From Acidobacteriota bacterium (GTDB lineage Bacteria; Acidobacteriota; Blastocatellia; Chloracidobacteriales; JADJPF01): a DNA stretch of 64,000 nucleotides. This document shows, piece by piece, positions 16,757 to 25,443 of the stretch (position 1 is its first letter; the number at the start of each line of letters is the position of its first letter). A model generated the notes under the pieces. That model was not told the origin of the DNA. It made no database searches and was given only the letters and a program-made list of their open reading frames with translations. The stretch is taken from assembly GCA_016213785.1 (NCBI GenBank), contig JACQZQ010000104.1:43346-107345 (forward strand), given 5' to 3'. A program made the translations under genes and the position numbers.

Positions 16757-17539
16757 TTAAGACTTTTTTTCTCCTGGAAACTTTTGCTTCCATCTTGTCC
16801 TAAGTAAGTCTACAGGTTTCCATTCCCCATCTGCATCTTGGAAAAGCCAGCAAAGCCAGCCATCACGCCGTCCAGAGGTAGCTAGGCTTGTAGCTGCACC
16901 TGAAAGACTACGATATTCTTCTTTTCCTACCTTAAAATTCCCATCACGAGTTACAGTACCTAATACATTTACCTGACTCTTATGTCTTAATTTTGTACCA
17001 ACAGATAAAAGATTTGCATTTAATAAATCTGTTAAGTCTATACGTTCACTATGCTTAGTAGATTTTTTTCTCTTCTGTTCTTCTCTAGAAGATTTACTAG
17101 TAATTTTACTTTTACTTTCCTCTTTACTTAAAGAGCTTAGAGGTTTACTTTTTATTTCTTGTTTAATAGATTTACTTTCTGTTTTACTAGGTTTAACTAT
17201 TAAATCAGCTGTTTTAGGAGTTTTCTTAGTTGCGTCTACTTTAATAACTTCTTCAATTCCCTCTATTTTAATATTAGGTAAAGAAGCGCTAGTAGCTACC
17301 ATTTTTTTATTTTCTTCAATATTTGTTGTAGCAAAACTAACATCCCACTGACCATTGTAGCTTACAGTTAAGGAGTCTGGTTCATAATCTTGAAAGAGTA
17401 AATGTTGAAAACGTTCAAGAAGTACAATAATGTCAGACTTTAACTTATCTTGGTGTTTAAGTTGTGTTAAGTAGTACTCAAGTTCTTCAGATGAGCTAAA
17501 TTCCTTACGTAACCACTTAAGCTTAGTTTTTTCTGCCAT
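16757..17539 (-). CDS. RAMA-domain protein with Ser/Lys-rich linker
   Basis: The 260-residue protein has three parts: an acidic helical N-terminus (about 1-65), a low-complexity Lys/Ser/Thr/Glu linker (about 95-165), and a C-terminal globular domain (about 168-255). The last has SVGTKLRHKSQVNVLGTV, YRSLSGAATSLATSGR and DGWLCWLFQDADGEWKPV. It matches the style of RAMA (restriction adenine methylase associated) domains, which are predicted to read modified DNA. No methyltransferase or restriction gene is nearby. It is convergent with glnE and 32 bases from it. The domain call is by eye. Confidence 0.7.
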   Translation of the reverse strand: MAEKTKLKWLRKEFSSSEELEYYLTQLKHQDKLKSDIIVLLERFQHLLFQDYEPDSLTVSYNGQWDVSFATTNIEENKKMVATSASLPNIKIEGIEEVIKVDATKKTPKTADLIVKPSKTESKSIKQEIKSKPLSSLSKEESKSKITSKSSREEQKRKKSTKHSERIDLTDLLNANLLSVGTKLRHKSQVNVLGTVTRDGNFKVGKEEYRSLSGAATSLATSGRRDGWLCWLFQDADGEWKPVDLLRTRWKQKFPGEKKS

Positions 17540-17763
17540 CTTATGCTCCTATATGGCACAGGGTTTGATAGACACAGGGTTTTTAATATGCTATCACAGC
17601 AAAAATAGTTAAGCTAGTCTAGGATTGAAACTTAGACTATAGCTAGTTTTTATTATGAGCTAAAGCCTTCTCTTTCTTATGATTTCAATGTTTTATCACA
17701 TTTCTATTCTCTTAAATAAGGCTCTAGCTATTTTGGATAGATTTTTGATGGGATCAAATATAG

Positions 17764-18534
17764 CTATAAATTAAATTTAGAATTAAATTGATCCAGCACT
17801 TCTAAAAGATCTTCTGTTAATAATTCCCTAGTTTTAGTCACTAGTTCTTCAGGAATTTCTTTATAGTAAGCTTGCGCAATAGCCCCAGAAATACAAGCCA
17901 TTGTATCAGCATCTCCTCCTAAGGAAATTGCATTTTTTACAGCACTTTTATAATTATCCGATTCTAAAAAAGAAATAATTGATTCTGGAACAGAGCCTTG
18001 GCAAGAAACATCAAAACTATAGCTTGGACGAATTTCTGCTAAAGTGCGGTCAAGATTATATTGAAAGTTATTTGAAATATATTCTTTAATTTCTGATTTT
18101 GAGCTACCATTACGGGCTAAAAACACAGCCACAGCCGTAGCTTGAGCGCCTTTTATTCCTTCAGGGTGATTATGTGTTACTTCAGCACTTTTTTTAGCTT
18201 CTGCTAGTACTTCTTCTATAGTGTTAAAAGCAAACCCTACTGGGCTAACTCTCATAGCAGACCCATTTCCCCAACTATTATAAGGCTGGTTATCTTGTGA
18301 AAGCATCCATTGAAAAAAAGTCCCCCCATAACCTGCATCTGGATAGGCTCTAGCAAAGTTTTTTATTGATATTTCGTAAGGAAGTTTTTTTAATATTGAA
18401 TGTGCAACTGCAAGGGTTAAAACGGTATCATCTGTAAATCTAGAGTGCTTAGAAAATAATGGGAAATGAGTTGATTTTAATGGCTTACCTTCATAGCAAG
18501 AGCCTATAATATCGCCTGCAATTGCACCTAACAT
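17764..18534 (-). CDS. ADP-ribosylglycohydrolase family protein
   Basis: The 256-residue protein shows the DraG/ARH fold signatures: GAIAGDIIGSCYEG at the start, FTDDTVL (T34, D35, D36 as magnesium ligands), NGSAMRVSPVG and the closing GGDADTMACISGAIAQAYYK. These enzymes remove ADP-ribose from arginine or related groups. ATG 18534 is chosen because AGGAGG lies four bases before it; an upstream in-frame TTG at 18549 would place that SD inside the coding sequence. It lies 27 bases after the secreted DUF3160-type gene and probably shares its transcript. The substrate is unknown. Confidence 0.9.
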   Translation of the reverse strand: MLGAIAGDIIGSCYEGKPLKSTHFPLFSKHSRFTDDTVLTLAVAHSILKKLPYEISIKNFARAYPDAGYGGTFFQWMLSQDNQPYNSWGNGSAMRVSPVGFAFNTIEEVLAEAKKSAEVTHNHPEGIKGAQATAVAVFLARNGSSKSEIKEYISNNFQYNLDRTLAEIRPSYSFDVSCQGSVPESIISFLESDNYKSAVKNAISLGGDADTMACISGAIAQAYYKEIPEELVTKTRELLTEDLLEVLDQFNSKFNL

Positions 18535-18561
18535 AATTCCTCCTAACAAGTTACTTCACTT

Positions 18562-20265
18562 CTAATGTAAGAAATCATCTAAATTTGTTTGCTCAAAATA
18601 AGTAGAAACTACACCTTGACAAAGATATATTTTATTTTTATAAGGTACTGCAATATAAAGGTTTAATATTTTTCCACCTATAATATTACTAGATTTTGAG
18701 CCATTTTTTAGAGTTAAAATAAAACTTTGATCAAAATCTGCATTCTGATAATTACCCACAACAAAATTAACTTTAGCAAGGATTTCAGCAAAATTTTCTA
18801 GTAAGTCTATTTCTTCTTCAAATAAAGGAGTTGCAGTAAGTTCTTTTATAACTATTTTTTCTAAAATGCTGGAAATTTTTATAAATTCATCAAGTTCTGA
18901 AATAAAAATCCGCATTTTAATTAAAGTGTCTTGAAGAGTGCTAGACATTTTTCTTAGAGCAAAGAAAAATTCTGTGTTTGGCTCAACATAGCCATGAAAA
19001 TCTTCATTATAACGGTTTGAACCCTCGCTAACAGTATTATTTTTTTCAGGAACAGTTACTATAAATTGATTTGCTAGCCAGCTTACACTAATTGTAGTGC
19101 TTAAGTTATTTTCCCATTCAGGAGTATTAATAAAACTTGGTAAATTGCTGTCTTTCTTTTTATAGAGCAGTGCCTTAAAACAACCTATTAACTCGCTTAA
19201 GTAATTTTTTGGGTTTTCCATTTGCCATCTTAATAGAGTTTGCCTAAGTTTTAAGTTTTTTGTATCTTCAAGTTTAAAAATTTTAGCAAAATCTAATTGA
19301 GAGACGTTAAAATCATTCCCAAAAGATTCTTGTAATTTTTCTTTTAATGTAATTCTTTTCCCCAAAAGCTTAAAAACTTGATTTCCTGGATTACTTCTAA
19401 TAGCTAGACGCTGAAAGGTTTTTAAGTGATCTTCTGATATCTCTCTAACAGTAATAGGGTTAGCACCTAAAATATATTTTATTATTGGAATAGTTTTTTC
19501 TATATCTAAGCTGCTAATTGTTCCAAATAAATAGCTAAAGGGTTGGTCTATTTCTTTCCAAAATAAAACTAACCTTTCATCTACAGCAAAATCTTGTAAA
19601 AGTAAAAATGTTTGATTTGATGAAAGTTCATCATTTAGGTTTAATTGCCAATTCTCTGCCCAAGTTAAAGCCTGAAAAAGTTTGGCACGCTTTTCGCTAA
19701 TTCCTTTTGGTAGAATAAATTGGCGATAGTCAATTTTTATTCTTAAAATTGGCGATTGCTCTATTTTACTAGCAGTTTCTATTAAGCGTAATTCTTCTTT
19801 AACTAATAGCAATGTTTTAGAAGGATTTTTTTCTAGAAGAGCTATTAAAGTTTGGAAAACTAAAAGGTTTCTTTCTAAAGCTATGCGGTTTTTTTCTGGA
19901 ATATCGATGGATAAATAGCCTATGGTTCTCTCAGCTAATAACTTCAGGAATGTCAATAGCTTATCTGCATTTGCTTCTTCAATTCTCGCTACTGATTCTC
20001 TGTAAAGAGTATGGAAAGTTTGTAGCATTGAATCTGCTGTTACATAAGGAGGTAAAGGAGAATTTAAATAAGGGCTGTAAATAGCTTTATTTGAAGTAAG
20101 GCTTAGAGCAAAACCCTTTTCTTTAATTTTTGCTATTACCTCTTGATTATCAGACTGAAGTACTTCAAGACCAATTATTTCCGCATTTTGGTTTTGAGCA
20201 AATATAGGCGATATTACTAGCTGAAGTAAAATTAATAATATAACCAAGAGTTTAATAAACTTCAT
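18562..20265 (-). CDS. secreted DUF3160-type protein
   Basis: The 567-residue product begins with a clear signal peptide ending in PIFAQ (about residue 24). The mature part is mostly helical. PPYVTADSMLQTFHTLYRE near residue 77 and HGYVEPNTEFFFALRKM near residue 420 are signatures I associate with the DUF3160 family of secreted bacterial proteins of unknown activity. It is somewhat shorter than many members. A strong hairpin upstream (20321) isolates it from the S9 peptidase, and the ADP-ribosylglycohydrolase gene follows 27 bases downstream. Confidence 0.75.
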   Translation of the reverse strand: MKFIKLLVILLILLQLVISPIFAQNQNAEIIGLEVLQSDNQEVIAKIKEKGFALSLTSNKAIYSPYLNSPLPPYVTADSMLQTFHTLYRESVARIEEANADKLLTFLKLLAERTIGYLSIDIPEKNRIALERNLLVFQTLIALLEKNPSKTLLLVKEELRLIETASKIEQSPILRIKIDYRQFILPKGISEKRAKLFQALTWAENWQLNLNDELSSNQTFLLLQDFAVDERLVLFWKEIDQPFSYLFGTISSLDIEKTIPIIKYILGANPITVREISEDHLKTFQRLAIRSNPGNQVFKLLGKRITLKEKLQESFGNDFNVSQLDFAKIFKLEDTKNLKLRQTLLRWQMENPKNYLSELIGCFKALLYKKKDSNLPSFINTPEWENNLSTTISVSWLANQFIVTVPEKNNTVSEGSNRYNEDFHGYVEPNTEFFFALRKMSSTLQDTLIKMRIFISELDEFIKISSILEKIVIKELTATPLFEEEIDLLENFAEILAKVNFVVGNYQNADFDQSFILTLKNGSKSSNIIGGKILNLYIAVPYKNKIYLCQGVVSTYFEQTNLDDFLH

Positions 20266-20320
20266 GTTAAAAACCTCAAATTAATAACGCCATAAAATAC
20301 AAATTGTGACAAAAATTTTA

Positions 20321-20356
20321 GATAATAGCCCAGTCATAAATGACTGGGCTATTATC
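20321..20356 (-). terminator. terminator of the S9 peptidase gene
   Basis: A perfect 16-base inverted repeat (20321-20336 with 20341-20356) has a TAAA loop. Read on the minus strand it lies 38 bases after the S9 peptidase stop and is followed by a TAAAATTTTTG tract, as expected for an intrinsic terminator. Confidence 0.8.
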
Positions 20357-20393
20357 TATAGTATTTATAGCCACAAGTGGCACAATTTTTAGT

Positions 20394-22853
20394 TTACTCT
20401 CTAGCTTTAGCATTTTTTACATATTTATCTAACCATTGAATCATTTCCCATTGCATATGTAAGATAGATTCACGGGCTTGATAGCCGTGATCCTCATTAG
20501 GTAGCATTACAAGTCTTACTGTTCCACCTAACCCTTTAACAGCTTGATAGAGTCTTTCGCTCTGGATTGGGAAAGTTCCAGGGTTACTATCTGCTTGACC
20601 ATGAATAATTAACAAAGCATCTTTAATTTTATCAGCATGAACAAAAGGAGACATTTTTATATAAGTATCTGGAGCTTGCCAAAAGGTTCGTTCTTCGGCT
20701 TGAAAGCCAAATGGAGTAAGAGTTCGGTTATAAGCACCGCTACGAGCAATACCAGCACGGAAAAGACGAGAATGGGCTAAAAGATTAGCAGTCATAAAAG
20801 CCCCATAAGAATGACCTCCTATTGCAATACGATCTCTATCTGCTACGCCACGCCTAACAACTTCATCAACTGCTGCTTGTGCGCTAGATACTAATTGTTG
20901 CAAGTATGTATCATTAGGTTCTTTATCTCCCTCTCCAATAATAGGCATTGTTGGATCATCAAGGACTGCATAACCTAAGGCTAGTAAAAACTGTGGGCCA
21001 AAATAACCAAGACGTACAAATCTATAGGGTGAATCTGTGACTTGGCTTGCTGCGGCTGCGCTCTTAAATTCTTGAGGATAAGCCCACATAACTAAGGGCA
21101 AGGGACCGTCTTTAGGAGAATAGCCTTGAGGTAGGTAAAGTGTAGCAGTTAAATCCACTCCATCAGCACGTTTATAGCGAATTTGCTCTTTTTGGATATT
21201 AGCAAATTGAGGAGTAGGATGAGGAAAATTAGTTAATGGCTGTAATTTATTATTAGCTAAATCTCTAATGTAATAATTAGGTGGTTCTGTTTTAGATTCT
21301 CGTTGAGTTATTATAGTTTTAGCTTCGCTATCTAAAAGTACAGAGGGAAATTCATAATATGGTGCTTCTGAACGCCAGAGTCTTTCTGTTTTACGAGTCT
21401 CTAAATTTAGCCTATCTAAAAAAGGTCTATCGCCTTCTGTTGAAGCACCTTCACCAGTTAAATAAAGGTTTTTTGCATCAGCAGAAGTCATAAGAATAAA
21501 TCTTCCAAAGCTATTTTGCTTAAGGACTCTTGAGCCAGGATCAGCATAGCGATCTTCATAAGAATAGTCAAAAAGTAAACTAGGAGTTTGGTTTGCTTGG
21601 TCAGGTTTTATTATCCAAGTTCGGGTAGCACGAGTTTTATTCCAAAATTCTGAAACCAAAGCAAATCCTTTATCGCTCCACTCAGAGCCAGCATAACGAT
21701 AGGCTAAGGAAGCTAAGCTTGTTGGCTCACTGTTAAAAGGAGCGGCAAGAGAAAAAACTTTATCTCTGACTTCTGCCGCTTTAGTAGCATCACCCTTATC
21801 TTGAGCCTCTGCCCAACAAAGAGTTGCAGCCACATCGCTACGCCAAGCATAAGCGCGTGGGCCAGGCAACACAGAATCAAAATTAACAGGTACTTGCTCG
21901 CTTAAAGGTAGGTCTGCTAGTTGACGAATAAGTTTTCCTTCTCTACTCCAAAGCTCTACACGATTGGGAAAGAAGGCAGAAGGAACACTATAAGAATATG
22001 GCTTATGTGTAGTTTGTACCAAAAAAGTTGTCCCATCAGGCGAAGCTTGAAGATTACGAATAACACCAGGATTACCTATTCTAGTAAGTTTACCATCTAA
22101 ACTTACCATTCCAATATAACTAGTAGCATAATGCTCAAAAACTTCTTCATCATAAGAGTTTTTAAGAAGGTCTTGGAAAGTCCTTGTAGGAGCAGTTTTA
22201 CCAATACTCTCTTGGACAACAGGCCCATTTGGAGCAAGTTGAACTACAGGTACATTACCTCTATTTTCTGGCACAAAAAGACTTACAAGGGTTTTGCTAT
22301 CTGAAAGCCATGTTAAAGTTCTAGAAAGTGCCCAATTAAGTTTTGCATCTGTTAGCTTTCTTGCTTGGGCAGTAGCAACTTCTACTAGCCAAAGCTCTAT
22401 TCCTGAATTAGTAGTATTAGCTAAAGCAAAATGTTTTTCATCTGGTGCCCAGTTAGCAAAACTAAGCTGTGGATCAGAAGGAAGTCCTGTAATTTCTTTT
22501 TTCTCTTGGCTATCAAGTTTTACTAAGCTAATTTTCTTAAAGAAAAAAAGTTGTTTAGGGCCGTTAGAGCGCGGATTAATACGGATTCCAGCAATTCTTA
22601 ACTCTGGTTGTGATATTTCATCTATAGAAGGTAGAGTATTAGTTTGTGCTAAAACTGCCCAAGTCCTTCTAGGGCTAAGCCCTAGAGTAGGGTTAGGAGG
22701 CACATCTACTAGATCGGCTACTGTTTTTGGTGGAACCTGGTAATTTAAGCTAGTATTAGGTGTTTGAGCAAAAGTTATACTTAAATTAAACGTGATTATT
22801 AAAAAGCAAACCCAAAAATTAATAAGTTTTGGTAAATTTTTCTTAAGCAGCAT
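20394..22853 (-). CDS. secreted S9-family serine peptidase (glutamyl endopeptidase-like)
   Basis: The 819-residue protein has a signal peptide ending about residue 29 (FAQ), a beta-propeller region (about 80-540), and a C-terminal alpha/beta-hydrolase domain. The catalytic triad is visible: S682 in GGHSYGAF, D755 in HGQADSNPG and H789 in NEDHGY. This order and spacing is that of prolyl oligopeptidase-type S9 enzymes, closest in style to S9D glutamyl endopeptidases. It probably digests peptides in the periplasm or outside the cell. It is flanked by a terminator and is likely single-gene. Confidence 0.9.
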   Translation of the reverse strand: MLLKKNLPKLINFWVCFLIITFNLSITFAQTPNTSLNYQVPPKTVADLVDVPPNPTLGLSPRRTWAVLAQTNTLPSIDEISQPELRIAGIRINPRSNGPKQLFFFKKISLVKLDSQEKKEITGLPSDPQLSFANWAPDEKHFALANTTNSGIELWLVEVATAQARKLTDAKLNWALSRTLTWLSDSKTLVSLFVPENRGNVPVVQLAPNGPVVQESIGKTAPTRTFQDLLKNSYDEEVFEHYATSYIGMVSLDGKLTRIGNPGVIRNLQASPDGTTFLVQTTHKPYSYSVPSAFFPNRVELWSREGKLIRQLADLPLSEQVPVNFDSVLPGPRAYAWRSDVAATLCWAEAQDKGDATKAAEVRDKVFSLAAPFNSEPTSLASLAYRYAGSEWSDKGFALVSEFWNKTRATRTWIIKPDQANQTPSLLFDYSYEDRYADPGSRVLKQNSFGRFILMTSADAKNLYLTGEGASTEGDRPFLDRLNLETRKTERLWRSEAPYYEFPSVLLDSEAKTIITQRESKTEPPNYYIRDLANNKLQPLTNFPHPTPQFANIQKEQIRYKRADGVDLTATLYLPQGYSPKDGPLPLVMWAYPQEFKSAAAASQVTDSPYRFVRLGYFGPQFLLALGYAVLDDPTMPIIGEGDKEPNDTYLQQLVSSAQAAVDEVVRRGVADRDRIAIGGHSYGAFMTANLLAHSRLFRAGIARSGAYNRTLTPFGFQAEERTFWQAPDTYIKMSPFVHADKIKDALLIIHGQADSNPGTFPIQSERLYQAVKGLGGTVRLVMLPNEDHGYQARESILHMQWEMIQWLDKYVKNAKARE

Positions 22854-23012
22854 AGCAAAAAGTCTCCATAGTAAATTCTTACTTAGAACCTAGAAGCGAA
22901 ATCTAAATTGGCGGTAATTTGGATTTATTTTAACATGCATTCTTCTAACTTAATTTAAAAGTAAGCACTCCTTGTACATATAAATTACTAGTTATAGGTT
23001 TTGAAACTTAAT

Positions 23013-23036
23013 AGCCCTGCCTTTCAAAGCAGGGCT
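23013..23036 (-). terminator. hairpin after the 77-aa gene
   Basis: AGCCCTGC (23013-23020) and GCAGGGCT (23029-23036) form an eight-base GC-rich stem with an eight-base loop, 51 bases downstream of the small minus-strand gene. The following minus-strand sequence is only moderately T-rich. Confidence 0.5.
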
Positions 23037-23087
23037 TAAAACACAAAGGTATTTAGTTTATAAATTACAGTTACTAGTTATTTATGT

Positions 23088-23321
23088 CTATTCATCTTTT
23101 GCAGATTCCTTGCTGCCAACTACGGTTAAATTCATTCCTATTTGGACACTTAATTGTTTTCCATCAACTTCTATTACAGATTTTCCACTTAAATACCATC
23201 CAAAAGAACCTGTAGAAAACTCCTTGACTTCTGCCATCATAGGAACTCCATTAATATCAACTTTTATAGCCTTAGCATTTTCACGAAATTCAGATCTAGT
23301 TATAGGACAGGATTTAGCCAT
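23088..23321 (-). CDS. small conserved-looking protein, 77 aa, unknown
   Basis: The 77-residue protein is soluble, without a signal peptide, and looks all-beta: alternating hydrophobic strands with the aromatic-glycine turn STGSFGWYLSGK in the middle and VQIGMNLTVVGSK near the end. It starts MAKSCPITR with a single cysteine. AAGGAG precedes the ATG on the minus strand. It is a single-gene unit, bounded by a downstream hairpin and diverging from hemD. I recognise no characterised family. Confidence 0.7.
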   Translation of the reverse strand: MAKSCPITRSEFRENAKAIKVDINGVPMMAEVKEFSTGSFGWYLSGKSVIEVDGKQLSVQIGMNLTVVGSKESAKDE

Positions 23322-23505
23322 ATTCTATATATCTCCTTGTATTAAAAATATTTATTAGTTTATTTTAGCAGGTCTTTATCTTGCTTATTAAAACCGGTTA
23401 TTATAAAGATAAGTAAGAAAAGATAATAGCATTTTTAGCTATTTCTAGATTTTAAGATTTAATTCTCTATTAAAACTACTTATTAATTAGGTATAGCATT
23501 AAAAA

Positions 23506-24303
23506 ATGGATAATAAAAACCCTTTATCTAATCGCAATATTTTAGTAACTCGTGCTCGTCGTGATAAAGATCCCTTAGTTACTAAGTTAAATAGCTATGG
23601 AGCACAGGTTTATTATGCTCCAACTATTGAAATTACTGAGCCTGAGAGTTTTGATAAATTAGATCAAGCAATTATTAGGCTCTTAGACTATGACTGGGCA
23701 ATTTTTACTAGTCGTAATGCGGTAGATGCTTTTCTAAATAGATTTAACTTTTTAGAAAAACCTATAGAAGAACTAGCAAAACTTAAAATTTTAGCTGTTG
23801 GCTTAGCAACGGCTAAAGCATTAGAAAGAGCTAATATTTCTGTAACATTAATTCCTGAAAACTTCCATGCTGAAGGCGCTTTAGCTAGTTTAGAAAATTA
23901 TTACGAAAATAAAGAGTTATTAGCTAAATCTAAATTTCTTTTTCCTCGCGCATTAGTAGGAAGAGATGTTTTACCTATAGAATTAGAAAAACTAGGCGCA
24001 AAAGTTGATTTAGTAGTTGCCTACCAAAGCCGTATTCCACAAGGAGCAAAAGAAGAAATATCAAATATTTTTGCTAATCAAAAAATAGATTTAATTACTT
24101 TTACTAGCCCTTCAACAATTAATAATTTAGTTGAATTAGTCTCGCCACAACCTATAATAGAACTACTGAAAAATACTATTATAGCTTGTATTGGCCCAGT
24201 AACGGCTATAGCAGTTCAAGAAGCAGGGTTAAAAGTAGACATTTGTGCTAATGAATCTACGGTCTTATCTTTAGCTGAAGCTATTAAAAATTATTTTAAC
24301 TAA
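23506..24303 (+). CDS. hemD: uroporphyrinogen-III synthase
   Basis: The 265-residue protein has the HemD pattern: an N-terminal ILVTRARRDKDPLVTKL, then WAIFTSRNAVDAF, a second-domain DLITFTSPSTINNLVEL, and IACIGPVTAIAVQEAGLKVD near the end. The family is weakly conserved, and these strand-turn motifs are its recognisable parts. It closes hydroxymethylbilane to uroporphyrinogen III in heme and sirohaem synthesis. No other heme gene lies in the window. The spacer before the next gene is about 130 bases. Confidence 0.9.
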   Translation: MDNKNPLSNRNILVTRARRDKDPLVTKLNSYGAQVYYAPTIEITEPESFDKLDQAIIRLLDYDWAIFTSRNAVDAFLNRFNFLEKPIEELAKLKILAVGLATAKALERANISVTLIPENFHAEGALASLENYYENKELLAKSKFLFPRALVGRDVLPIELEKLGAKVDLVVAYQSRIPQGAKEEISNIFANQKIDLITFTSPSTINNLVELVSPQPIIELLKNTIIACIGPVTAIAVQEAGLKVDICANESTVLSLAEAIKNYFN

Positions 24304-24435
24304 CTTTAGAGTTTTGAAATTTTAATAACTTTAATCTTTTTAGTAGATTACTTGACTAGAAAGACAGCCTAAGTTAAGCTAGGCAAGGCAGTTAAGAGAT
24401 AGTTTATCTATTTTTTGTTACCCTTAGGAGACCTA

Positions 24436-25443
24436 ATGGAATTAAACAACCCTCAATTAAAGGTTTTAGAAGAATTCTTATCCGAAACAATAAAAGCTAA
24501 TTATTATCTTACTTTTGATGATCTAAATCCAAAATATGTAACAGAACAAATTGCTGAGCAATTAGCTGAAAACCGTTTTGAATGGGTTGATAATACTATT
24601 TATGTTCCTAACTTGCTTACTATATCAGCCCCAGGTAGTACCCCTGATAAAATTGAAGAATTAGAAGTTATATTTAATTCTGTTGTATTTATTAAGTACC
24701 TCTATGAATATATGACAGAATCTAATTATAGGCTTTTTGATTTTGTTAAGATTGAAATAGAGCCAGTTTCTACACCACATCAGCATATAAACTTAAAATT
24801 CTTTTGGCCTTCTCCTGAAGAAGTAAGAGAAGACTTTACGGTTTTATTAAATAAACAAGAAGGAAAAATTTTACAAGTTTTTGCACCTAAAGCAGAAATC
24901 CCTTTATTAGCAAGGCTTACAGCTTTTAATGGTGAGCCTTATCGCTCCGATTATGTTATTACCAAACAAGTAACCTATTTAGGTAGATTACGAAATGTTA
25001 CTGATAGAGAGTCTAATCATATGATTAGACGAAATGATTTTATTTTTGCGCGTCACCCAGATCCTTTATCAGTTAATAGTTCTGTATCTCGTTTACATGC
25101 CAAAATAGTTTATGAGAATGGACAATTTGCCCTCTATGATACAGGAAGTGCAAATGGAACTTCAATTATTAGAGAAGACCAAACACTTGAACTGCCTAGA
25201 GCAGAAATATCAGGACAACCCTTGCAAAATAATGATTTAATTGTTTTAGGGTCGGCTCAAATTCAATTTAATTTGATTTCAGGTGAAGAAGCAGCAACTT
25301 TAGTTTCAATGCCTCCAGAAAAACTTGAATCTGAGGAAGTTGAAAATTTTTCAGGCGATCTTCCTAAAACTGTAGATGATACTTTTTCTATGTCTAAACA
25401 AGAGATGCTTAAAAATTTACGTTTATTAGAAAATGAATCTTAA
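24436..25443 (+). CDS. FHA-domain protein
   Basis: The 335-residue protein has an N-terminal alpha/beta region (about residues 1-165) that I do not recognise, then an FHA domain (about 170-280) with the phosphothreonine-binding features SRLHAKI and GSANGTSI. The segment before SRLH is longer than usual. The C-terminal 40 residues are acidic and polar, with several Thr residues that could be kinase targets. ATG 24436 follows AGGAG (24426-24430) by five bases. The frame extends to a TTG at 24415 without support. Its stop overlaps by four bases that of the convergent kinase, a plausible functional pair. Confidence 0.82.
   Translation: MELNNPQLKVLEEFLSETIKANYYLTFDDLNPKYVTEQIAEQLAENRFEWVDNTIYVPNLLTISAPGSTPDKIEELEVIFNSVVFIKYLYEYMTESNYRLFDFVKIEIEPVSTPHQHINLKFFWPSPEEVREDFTVLLNKQEGKILQVFAPKAEIPLLARLTAFNGEPYRSDYVITKQVTYLGRLRNVTDRESNHMIRRNDFIFARHPDPLSVNSSVSRLHAKIVYENGQFALYDTGSANGTSIIREDQTLELPRAEISGQPLQNNDLIVLGSAQIQFNLISGEEAATLVSMPPEKLESEEVENFSGDLPKTVDDTFSMSKQEMLKNLRLLENES

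Noticed and set aside
22294..22743. 149-codon plus-strand open frame
   Set aside because: It lies wholly inside the S9 peptidase on the other strand, has no SD or recognisable motif, and the peptidase frame is clearly real.
23506..24303. Heme gene cluster
   Set aside because: hemD is alone; flanking genes are a small unknown protein and an FHA protein.
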